Positions 15,530 through 22,735 of a stretch of DNA of 64,000 bases are shown in pieces (within the stretch, counting starts at the first letter, position 1; every line of letters begins with the position of its first letter). Made by a program: the position numbers and the translations under genes. Source of the stretch: an uncultured Oscillospiraceae bacterium (GTDB lineage Bacteria; Bacillota; Clostridia; Oscillospirales; Acutalibacteraceae); contig UQLR01000007.1 of assembly GCA_900541975.1 (NCBI GenBank), forward strand, positions 43,765 through 107,764. Reading direction: 5' to 3'. The notes beneath the pieces were generated by a model. That model searched no databases. It was given only the letters and a program-made list of their open reading frames with translations, and was not told the DNA's origin.

Positions 15530-16790
15530 CGTCAACTATGCCGAGTCGCACAATTACACGGTAGTCGGTGAATATATAGACCGGGCGCAAAGCGGCAAGT
15601 TTGATAACCGTGCCGATTTTCAAAGGATGATCGCAGACAGCGAAAAACACACCTTTGAAGGGGGGCTTGTATACCAGCTTGACCGCTTTGCCCGTAACCG
15701 ATACGACAGTGCGATTTACAAATCAAAGCTGAAGAAAAACGGCGTAAGAGGCCTGTCTGCGAAAGAGAATATTACCGATGATGCTTCGGGCATTCTTATT
15801 GAAGGCGTCCTTGAAAGTATGGCGGAATATTACTCCGTAGAACTTGCACAGAAGATTCATCGAGGTATGTCCATCAATGCCGAAAAGTGTTTGTCAAACG
15901 GCAGTAATTCCGGTCTCGGATTTAAAGTAAACAAAAAGGACCGCACATTCTATGTTGATGAGGACGAAGCGGCTATTGTCCGTGAAATTTACGAGCGATA
16001 TGCCGCAGGTGAAACAAAAGCGGAAATCGTTAAGGACTTGCAGAGAAGGAAGGTGAAAACTTCCCTTGGAAACGAGTTCACATACAACAGTCTCAGCCGC
16101 TTGCTCAAGAACAAACGCGATCTTGGCATATATTTATACAAAGGAGTTGAAACACCCGGCGGAATGCCACTGCATCCTGGATGACGATTTATTCTATCGG
16201 GTACAAGCGCTTATGAACAAGAACAAATCTGCACCTGCCCGGACAAGGGGCGAAAACGAATATCTGTTGACTACAAAGCTTTTCTGCGGCCATTGCAAGG
16301 AAATGATGGTGGGATACGGCGGAACGGGAAAATCCGGCAAGCAGTACCACTGTTATATGTGCAAGAGAGCCCGCAAAAAGAAATGTGACAAGAAGATAGT
16401 CAGTAAGGATTATATCGAAAATCGTGCTATCAGCGAGTGCCTTAAAATGCTGACCGAGCGGTTGAATCAACGGCAGGCGGAAAAAGCAGAATTGGAAACG
16501 CAGCTTGCCATTGAGAACAATAAGAAAATCTGCCTGTCCGAAGCGCAGATTTTAGCCTTTCTGGATTATGTGTGTGAAATGCCGATGGATGACTTTCATA
16601 AGCGCAGAGCGATTATCAATATATTCGTTCATTCCATTTACCTGTATGACGACCACTTCACATTGATTATCAATGCGAGCAAGAAGCCTTTAAGCATTGA
16701 TAATATCCCGCTCAATGATATTGAAGCCGTTTTTGAAGGCAAAAACAGCGAAACGGGGGGGTGTTCATCGTTGATGACACCCGCTCCACC
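15530..16790 (+). pseudogene. Large serine recombinase, N-terminally truncated and frameshifted
   Basis: The frame enters at VNYAESHNYTVVGEYIDRA and continues through YQLDRFARNRYDSAIYK, the recombinase domain and a zinc ribbon (LFCGHCKEMM ... CYMCKRARKKKCD). The N-terminal 40-60 residues with the catalytic serine are absent: a stop lies directly upstream. After VETPGGMP near 16170 an extra base shifts the frame, and LDDDLFYRVQALM resumes in the next frame. The reading runs into the right boundary repeat, its last codons spelling APP over CTCCACCA. It is a dead integrase of the island. Confidence 0.85.
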
Positions 16791-16831
16791 ATGTCGCCGC
16801 GGACGTCATATCGTTCGCGGCGACGTTTTTT
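16784..16831. repeat. Right boundary repeat of the island (attR-like)
   Basis: Same 48 bp as 5083-5130 with two substitutions: a CTCCACCA copy of the tmRNA end followed by the GTCGCCGCGG/CGCGGCGAC hairpin and T run. It coincides with the 3' end of the recombinase remnant. Confidence 0.75.
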
Positions 16832-17166
16832 TATTCCGCGCCGGCTTTTTTGGAAAGGGCATTGGCTTGTTATGCAGGTGTTTTTCTTTCCGAAAATACC
16901 GTACTTACTGCGACTGTTTGCAAACGCACTTGCGGCGTTTCTGCTGCGCTATTTCTTAGGGAGTTCATTTCCTTGTTTGCCTGTGGATATTTTTTGTATA
17001 CGCCTTGCCCGCAAAAGGTTTATTTTATAGAGGTTGGCGTTTATTTGCACCATGATGGTGAATTTCTTAAAGCGGTGTTTTTCTGTGCGTGACAGCTGAC
17101 ACATCACCGGCGAAAAAGCAAGCTCAAAAAGCCTAAAACATATTTTTTTCATTGCCGAAAGAAGAC
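16832..17166. other. Non-coding stretch right of the island
   Basis: About 340 bases on the chromosomal side of the right repeat. Short open frames exist on both strands, but none has an RBS, recognisable motif or sensible composition. I see no gene here. Confidence 0.4.
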
Positions 17167-17190
17167 GCAAAAGCCCCGCCGAAGCGGGGC
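17167..17190 (-). terminator. Terminator of the DUF3788 gene
   Basis: On the minus strand GCCCCGC-TTC-GCGGGGC is followed by TTTTGC. It lies 48 bp after the stop of the gene at 17238. Confidence 0.75.
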
Positions 17191-17237
17191 GAATGGGACA
17201 ACAAACAGGAATTTTTCTATTTTATTAACTTATATTG

Positions 17238-17651
17238 TTATTTCCGATTTGGTTTTCTTTTAATAGCCAACAATTTAATATAGTCATCAAATTCAGCAGG
17301 ATCGGTCGGTTCAAACATTACCCATTTTCCATCATGATAGGTTTTTGCTTTATCATATTGCCTACAAATGGTATCAGAAAGAGTATCTCTTATATCTTCA
17401 AATTTTGTTCTCTCATCTTTCCCAAAGACAATCATAAAACCAACGCAATTACTTTTTGCGTACAGGCAACAAAGTGTTTTACCGCCTCTACGATATTTAT
17501 ACTCATAAGCCCAATTCTTACCACCAGTATTCCATAATCGTTCCATTTCGTATTTTTCATCAATTAAAGTGCACAACTGCTTCCATATATCGTATAAGGA
17601 TTGTCCGAGTAAATTCGTCATTTCTTCTGCATTCGGTATTTTATCAAGCAT
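17238..17651 (-). CDS. DUF3788 family protein
   Basis: 137-aa soluble protein with the family pattern WAYEYKYRRGGKTLCCLYAK followed by VGFMIVFGKDERTKFE and a C-terminal YHDGKWVMFEP motif. The function of the family is unknown. It starts at an ATG after AAAGGAGAG. It is followed by its own terminator and preceded, 27 bp away, by a co-directional acetyltransferase gene with which it may be co-transcribed. Confidence 0.8.
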   Translation of the reverse strand: MLDKIPNAEEMTNLLGQSLYDIWKQLCTLIDEKYEMERLWNTGGKNWAYEYKYRRGGKTLCCLYAKSNCVGFMIVFGKDERTKFEDIRDTLSDTICRQYDKAKTYHDGKWVMFEPTDPAEFDDYIKLLAIKRKPNRK

Positions 17652-17678
17652 AGTTGTCTCTCCTTTACAAATGATAAT

Positions 17679-18137
17679 TTACACCTGCTTTTCCATAACA
17701 TCATAACATAAAAAATCACCAAAACCTGTGGGAATTATGTGATACGCAGTATCTTTATATCTTCTTTTGAGATACATATTTTTAGCAGGAAGTGAAGCAC
17801 TCAGTATAATTTTTGAATATTTATAAGAGATTAAACTTTCTGCAAATTCAAGCATTTCCGTACCATATCCTTTGCCCTGATATGCGGGCAACACAAAAAG
17901 ACGGCATATTTCATTAGCCTTTATTGTAACTGTACCGGCCACATTTTGCATTATATCAAAACAAAGATAAACCCGTTGTAATTTGATGTCATTACAAATA
18001 TTTGCTTCACTATGATGTGCAAGGAAAAACTCTACTGCACCTTTCGGGTAATAATGTGGATAGATTTCAGAGATTGTAACCTTTGAAATTTCTTTAACTA
18101 AACTTAAATCCGATAAAGCAGCTTGTTTTATACTCAT
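17679..18137 (-). CDS. GNAT-family N-acetyltransferase
   Basis: 152-aa acetyl-CoA-dependent acyltransferase. The acetyl-CoA binding motif A reads RLFVLPAYQGKGYGTEMLEFAE (residues 89-110), with Q-G-K-G-Y-G as the pyrophosphate loop. An N-terminal KEISKVTISEIYPHYYP segment resembles families acting on small amines or aminoglycosides, but the substrate cannot be assigned. It lies between the DUF3788 and SRPBCC genes on the same strand. Confidence 0.85.
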   Translation of the reverse strand: MSIKQAALSDLSLVKEISKVTISEIYPHYYPKGAVEFFLAHHSEANICNDIKLQRVYLCFDIMQNVAGTVTIKANEICRLFVLPAYQGKGYGTEMLEFAESLISYKYSKIILSASLPAKNMYLKRRYKDTAYHIIPTGFGDFLCYDVMEKQV

Positions 18138-18264
18138 TTTTGTATCCCACCAAAGTCAGGTTGTTTCTCTGATTATACCACGCGGGGTTTTAAAATAAAA
18201 GCATACGATACGCATCAAAAGCCCTGCTGAAGCGTAATCAAGTAAAGCGAAAAACAGAAAGTGG

Positions 18265-18657
18265 TTACAACAACGCTTTTTTTAAATCTGAAACAAATTT
18301 TGCCTGTTGTTTTTTGCAATAAAATTTTACAAATGGTTTTAGAAAGAATTTTTTTGCAACTATATTTTCTGTAAAATCTATTTCTGTTTCATTGCCTTTT
18401 TGTGTGAAAATACCAACCCAATGTCCTTTCATATTGCTGTTTTCCATATCAAATTCCCAACGCTTGTATGGTTCTACAATAGTGGTTGTAAAGTTTGTAG
18501 CATAACCGCCTTTCGTGTATTCAACAAACTGTTTTTCGTTGAGAATTTTAGTTTTACTTAAATCGCTGCGCCATGTATAATTCTCAACCGCTGTAACCAC
18601 TTCCCACACCGTATGAATATCGCTTTGGATCCTGGTTTTTATATTGGAAGTTGGCAT
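18265..18657 (-). CDS. SRPBCC-family (START-like) protein
   Basis: 130 aa from ATG 18657, chosen because GAGGTG precedes it and the longer frame overlaps the MBL gene. The N-terminal TRIQSDIHTVWEVVTAVENYTWRSDL and mid WEFDMENSNMKGHWVGIFTQ are typical of the polyketide-cyclase/START-like fold that forms a hydrophobic ligand pocket. The ligand is unknown. It follows the MBL-fold hydrolase gene by 26 bases and is probably co-expressed with it. Confidence 0.75.
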   Translation of the reverse strand: MPTSNIKTRIQSDIHTVWEVVTAVENYTWRSDLSKTKILNEKQFVEYTKGGYATNFTTTIVEPYKRWEFDMENSNMKGHWVGIFTQKGNETEIDFTENIVAKKFFLKPFVKFYCKKQQAKFVSDLKKALL

Positions 18658-18683
18658 TTTTAACACCTCACAAAAAAGAAATT

Positions 18684-19445
18684 TTATAACCATACGCCCC
18701 AATCACCATAGTCAAATGTACCACTACCATGATGCAGTTTTCCGTTTGCTTTAAGCTGTTTGAATGCTTCTCGCATACGGAGTAAAATTTCTGGTTGTAT
18801 ATCCAATGCATGGTGTGCGGGAAATACTTTTTTTACAGGCAATGCTGCAACTTTTTCCAGCGAAGCAAGATATGCTTCCGGATCAGTAGACGGATAATAG
18901 GCAAACAGTATACCCTTATAGGCCAGGTCGCCGGTAAATAAATATCCTTTGTCTTTTTCCCAAAAGCACAGATGCCCCGGTGCGTGCCCGGGTGTATGCA
19001 ATGCTTCAATTTGCCGCCCTCCAATGTCAATTACGTCATGGTCGGCTAAAATTTTTGACGGTATTCCCTGAAAAAGTTTGTAATTTTTTACATGGAATGC
19101 ATTTGGTAAATCACAACGGTCAACAACCATTTCCTTAATCGTTTCGATTGACAGAGGAAACTTGCCATTGAGCCAATCTAATTCCTCAGCATGCGCATAA
19201 AAATCCGGGAAATATTTGTGTCCGCCAATATGGTCCCAATGAATATGCGTTGCAACTGCCGTAATGGGTTTATTGGTAAGTTTTACTACTTCATTATATA
19301 TGTTTGAAATACCAAGGCCCGTGTCAATAAGCAGGCTTCTTTTACTTCCATTTAGCAAATAACAATGCGTTTCTTCCCAATGCCGGTATTCGCTGATCCC
19401 ATAAGTTTTTGCATCAATTTTATCTATTGTAAACCAGTTGTCCAA
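18684..19445 (-). CDS. MBL-fold metallo-hydrolase
   Basis: 253-aa metallo-beta-lactamase fold hydrolase. The dinuclear zinc site is visible: HIHWDH (THIHWDHIGG), a distal His in TPGHAPGHLC, Asp in FTGDLAY, and the last His in FPAHHALD. This arrangement fits glyoxalase II or lactonase-like enzymes rather than antibiotic beta-lactamases. The start is a TTG at 19445, 10 bases after AAAGGAG. The substrate is not determinable. It is divergent from the MerR-ABC operon. Confidence 0.85.
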   Translation of the reverse strand: MDNWFTIDKIDAKTYGISEYRHWEETHCYLLNGSKRSLLIDTGLGISNIYNEVVKLTNKPITAVATHIHWDHIGGHKYFPDFYAHAEELDWLNGKFPLSIETIKEMVVDRCDLPNAFHVKNYKLFQGIPSKILADHDVIDIGGRQIEALHTPGHAPGHLCFWEKDKGYLFTGDLAYKGILFAYYPSTDPEAYLASLEKVAALPVKKVFPAHHALDIQPEILLRMREAFKQLKANGKLHHGSGTFDYGDWGVWL

Positions 19446-19607
19446 TATTTTACACTCCTTTCATTCCCGGTTTGCACTCTGAATATATCACATTCTGTTT
19501 CCAGATGAAAGAAGGATATGCTTACCCCCAAAAAAAGCTCCGCCAATACGGGAACGACGCGGTTATTGGCTCTTAATCGCGATAGATTGGAAAAAGTCTT
19601 AAAAAGC

Positions 19608-19638
19608 TTGCTTGTGACGCAGCGTAATGTACTATACT
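19608..19638 (+). promoter_or_regulatory. MerR-type promoter with 19-bp spacer
   Basis: TTGCTT at 19608-19613 and TATACT at 19633-19638 are 19 bp apart, the elongated spacing that MerR-family activators correct by DNA untwisting. The spacer carries the dyad TGACGC-AGCGTA. It indicates autoregulation of the MerR-ABC operon. Confidence 0.65.
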
Positions 19639-19661
19639 ACAGAACAGGAGGTAGTTATGCC

Positions 19662-20462
19662 ATGGAAAAGTATAAAGCAATACCACAGGGATATATGACC
19701 ACAGGCGAGGTTGCCAGGAAAATGGGGATTACCGTTCGTACCTTGCAATATTACGATAAAGAGGGATTGTTTTCCCCGTCGGCTGCAAGTGAAGGAGGCC
19801 GCAGACTGTATACGGACAAAGACCTGATTCTGCTTCATCAGATTATATCTTTGAAATCATTGGGGTTTTCTTTGGATGATATAAAACAACGCTTAATTTC
19901 TTTAGATACACCCGCTGAGGTTGCAAGTGCTCTTACGGAGCAGGCGGGGAATATACGCAAAAAAATAGAACAGCTATCCGCTTCTTTAACGGCGATAGAA
20001 CAGCTAAAAATGGAAGTGCTGCAAATGCAGACGGTAAACTTTAAAAAATATGCGGATATTATTGTCAATCTGCAAATGAAGAATGAATTTTACTATCTTA
20101 TTAAACGCTTTGATGACGACACGCTGGACCATATACGCAGTCAGTTTGATAAAGAAAGCGGTCTGGATTTTATAAACAGGTTTAACCGTTTGTGTGAAGA
20201 GATCATCCAACTGCAAGAAAGCGGTGTGCCGCCCGAAAGCGAAAAATGTCAACAGGCCGTGCAGGAATACTGGGGTTTGATTGTGGAATTTACAGGCGGC
20301 GATATGAGTATACTGCCGAAACTGATGGAGATTGGAAGCATGGATGTTGCAACAAATGAATGGGAAGAAAAATACAAAATTGTAAACAAGTATTTAGAAC
20401 CTGCTTTACAAATCTATTTTTCAAGACTCGGCGTGAATCCGTTTGAGGAGGTGGAACAATGA
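19662..20462 (+). CDS. MerR-family transcriptional regulator of an ABC exporter
   Basis: 266 aa from ATG 19662 after AGGAGG. The N-terminal winged helix (YMTTGEVARKMGITVRTLQYYDKEGLF, residues 11-37) is canonical MerR, followed by the wing RRLYTDKDL and a long coiled coil (GNIRKKIEQLSASLTAIEQLKME). The C-terminal 150 residues are a helical effector domain like those of TipA-type regulators that sense drugs or peptides. The stop overlaps the ABC ATPase start (ATGA), and the promoter upstream has the MerR 19-bp spacer. It probably activates its own exporter when ligand is present. Confidence 0.88.
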   Translation: MEKYKAIPQGYMTTGEVARKMGITVRTLQYYDKEGLFSPSAASEGGRRLYTDKDLILLHQIISLKSLGFSLDDIKQRLISLDTPAEVASALTEQAGNIRKKIEQLSASLTAIEQLKMEVLQMQTVNFKKYADIIVNLQMKNEFYYLIKRFDDDTLDHIRSQFDKESGLDFINRFNRLCEEIIQLQESGVPPESEKCQQAVQEYWGLIVEFTGGDMSILPKLMEIGSMDVATNEWEEKYKIVNKYLEPALQIYFSRLGVNPFEEVEQ

Positions 20463-21274
20463 GCAGCGCCATACAAGTTTGTGGGTTAAAGAAAAGCTAT
20501 GGCAGCCATACCGTTCTTAAAGGGCTTAATTTGCAGATTGCGTCAGGGGAAATTTTTGCCCTGCTTGGCGTGAATGGGGCGGGAAAAACGACCGCGCTTG
20601 AATGTATGGAGGGTCTGAGAAAATATGATGGCGGCACAGTTACCGTAGACGGAAAAATGGGCATCCAGCTGCAATCGTCGTCGTTGCCTGCTCATATCAA
20701 ACCAATGGAAGCCGTAAAATTGTTTGCGAAATGGAATAAGACAAGGATTGATTATTCTATGCTTAATCTCCTTGGTATAAAAGAAATGGAAAAGAAACAA
20801 TATATTCAGCTGTCAACAGGGCAGAAAAGACGGTTGCACCTTGCTCTTGCGCTTATCAGCGACCCGGATATTATTTTTCTTGATGAGCCAACGGCGGGGC
20901 TTGATGTCGAAGGCAGGCTGCTGCTGCACGAACAAATTCGCAAACTACAATTACAGGGGAAAACAATCGTTTTGGCAAGCCACGATATGGCGGAAGTGGA
21001 AACATTGTGCGATCGCATTGCAATTTTGAACGATGGGAACATTGTATTTTGCGGTGCGGTTTCAGAACTAAGCGATAAAATAGGGGAAAAATATTTTATT
21101 CATCTCAAAACACAGCAGGGAAGTGATACCATTGAAACGGACAATATAGAAGATACCCTGCTTTCCCTGCTCGGTGAGCTAAGACATAAGGGAATGAAAA
21201 TATTTGATATCAAAGTGGACAGGGGCGGGCTTGAACAGTATTTTATCGAAATAGCAGGGAGGGCGGAAGAATGA
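20459..21274 (+). CDS. ABC transporter ATP-binding protein
   Basis: 271-aa nucleotide-binding subunit. Walker A is GVNGAGKTT (around residue 40), the signature is STGQKRRLHLALAL, Walker B is IIFLDEPTAGLD, and the switch His lies in LASHDMAEVE. The Q-loop region and C-terminal extension fit CcmA/DrrA-type exporters. It overlaps by 4 bases both the MerR gene before it and the permease gene after it, so all three are translated together. A drug, peptide or lipid efflux role is probable. Confidence 0.92.
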   Translation: MSSAIQVCGLKKSYGSHTVLKGLNLQIASGEIFALLGVNGAGKTTALECMEGLRKYDGGTVTVDGKMGIQLQSSSLPAHIKPMEAVKLFAKWNKTRIDYSMLNLLGIKEMEKKQYIQLSTGQKRRLHLALALISDPDIIFLDEPTAGLDVEGRLLLHEQIRKLQLQGKTIVLASHDMAEVETLCDRIAILNDGNIVFCGAVSELSDKIGEKYFIHLKTQQGSDTIETDNIEDTLLSLLGELRHKGMKIFDIKVDRGGLEQYFIEIAGRAEE

Positions 21275-21987
21275 GTGGTTTTTTATATAGTGTGGCGTTA
21301 CAGTGGAAATTAGATATAAGAAGTAAATCTTTGTTAGTTGCCTGCTATATTGTTCCGCTTGTTTTTTTCCTGCTTATGGGCGGTATTTTTACCTCTGTAA
21401 TGCCGGAAATGAAAAAGACGCTGATACCGTCTATGATTATTATGGGGGTGTCAATGGGTGCGTTCATCGGATTTCCGCCCGCCTTGGTTGAAATCTATGG
21501 AAGCGATATAAAAAAGGTTTATAAGGTAAACGGAGTATCTTTATACCTGGGTCTGGCCGCAATGTTTCTTTCTGCATTCCTCCATTTGATGATTTTGTGC
21601 ATTGTGATACTGCTGCTTGCTCCTGTTCTGTTTGAAGCTTCCTTACCGGCCAATTTTCCCTTCTTTTTTCTTGCTCTGGCGATCTGCATTATTGTATCGC
21701 TGAGTATCGGGAGCGCTTTAGGATTGGTTGTAAAAAATCAGGCGAAGCTGACAATGGTTGCGCAACTTGTATTTTTACCCTCTATTATGCTTTCAGGAAT
21801 TATGTTTCCAATTGACTTACTGCCAAAAGCACTTGAAAGTGTGGGGAAAATATTTCCTGCCTTTTGGGGCTATAAGCTGATGACAGGGCAAAGTTTTCAA
21901 CCAGGCTGGCTTGCGCCGCTAGTGGGAAGCTTTCTTATTGCAATTGGAATCTGTGGGTATGCGCTGTCAAGAAAAACAAAAGAGTGA
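21271..21987 (+). CDS. ABC-2 type transporter permease
   Basis: 238-aa integral membrane protein with six hydrophobic segments in the ABC-2 pattern (LLVACYIVPLVFFLLMGGIF near the N terminus; FLPSIMLSGIMFPIDLLPKAL as the conserved ABC-2 signature near residue 175). It forms the channel for the ATPase encoded just upstream, with ATGA overlap. It is the last gene of the MerR-regulated operon; convergent with nrdG. Confidence 0.88.
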   Translation: MSGFLYSVALQWKLDIRSKSLLVACYIVPLVFFLLMGGIFTSVMPEMKKTLIPSMIIMGVSMGAFIGFPPALVEIYGSDIKKVYKVNGVSLYLGLAAMFLSAFLHLMILCIVILLLAPVLFEASLPANFPFFFLALAICIIVSLSIGSALGLVVKNQAKLTMVAQLVFLPSIMLSGIMFPIDLLPKALESVGKIFPAFWGYKLMTGQSFQPGWLAPLVGSFLIAIGICGYALSRKTKE

Positions 21988-22111
21988 AAGATACATTATT
22001 TACCTCTGTAACAGACAGATACGCATTAAAAGCCCGGAAACAAAAAATTTATAAAGCAAAAAGTGTTCTTTACACGGTTGGAAGCCGCGTAAGGAGCGCA
22101 AGGAAAAACCG

Positions 22112-22621
22112 TTAAATGTCTATTTCTACGGCTTTTCCCTGGCGCATGGATTCCTTTACGTCTAACGCGCGCTGGTTTTTGGAGCCGCGAAAGTGCAGCA
22201 TCAGACTTTTCTGTTCCAGAATAAACGGGCCGTCGATCAGAATATCCGTCTGTTCCAGCAGTTCTTTCCAGTCTGGGTGTTGCTGAAAACCTGCTTGCAG
22301 ATTTTCAAAGGTATAGCCCGTGTAGGTAATAATATCAAGTCCCATGGCATGAAGCTGTTCTGCCAGTATTGCCAATGCGTGCGCCTGCATAAACGGCTCG
22401 CCGCCGGAAAAGGTTACGCCTTTAAGCATGGGGTTTTTTCCGACTGCTTCCAGGATATTATCGGTATTGCTGTCATAGCCGCCGTTTGGGTCGTGTGTAC
22501 CCGGATTGTGGCATCCTTTGCATTTGTGCGGGCATCCCTGTGTAAAAACTACAAAACGTATGCCGGGGCCGTCCACAATGGATTCTTTGATTACGCCGGA
22601 AAGACGCAGGGGCTGGCTCAT
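22112..22621 (-). CDS. nrdG: Anaerobic ribonucleotide reductase activating protein
   Basis: 169-aa radical SAM enzyme that installs the glycyl radical on NrdD. The [4Fe-4S] motif CPHKCKGC (CxxxCxxC) follows GIRFVVFTQG, and the SAM-binding GGEP segment appears as TFSGGEPF. The length is typical. It lies downstream of nrdD but a strong terminator hairpin separates them, so nrdG must depend on read-through or its own promoter. Confidence 0.95.
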   Translation of the reverse strand: MSQPLRLSGVIKESIVDGPGIRFVVFTQGCPHKCKGCHNPGTHDPNGGYDSNTDNILEAVGKNPMLKGVTFSGGEPFMQAHALAILAEQLHAMGLDIITYTGYTFENLQAGFQQHPDWKELLEQTDILIDGPFILEQKSLMLHFRGSKNQRALDVKESMRQGKAVEIDI

Positions 22622-22695
22622 TTTATCTCATCCTTTGTTGTTACAATTTGTATGTTTTGTGGCGTGTTCCACCAAAACCGCGGGACAATCTGCTT

Positions 22696-22725
22696 GAAAA
22701 GGGCCGGCAACTGCCGGCCCTTTTC
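22696..22725 (-). terminator. Hairpin terminator between nrdD and nrdG
   Basis: GAAAAGGGCCGGCA pairs with TGCCGGCCCTTTTC. The A and T arms make it functional in either direction. It sits 10 bp after the nrdD stop. Confidence 0.85.
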
Positions 22726-22735
22726 GCTTATGGGC

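Noticed and set aside
15530..16790. Active serine integrase
   Set aside because: The catalytic-serine N terminus is missing and a frameshift splits the rest, so it cannot be functional.
16761..17092. Short frames right of the island, one continuing from the recombinase remnant
   Set aside because: They begin inside the boundary repeat and show no motif or RBS; read-through of a broken gene.
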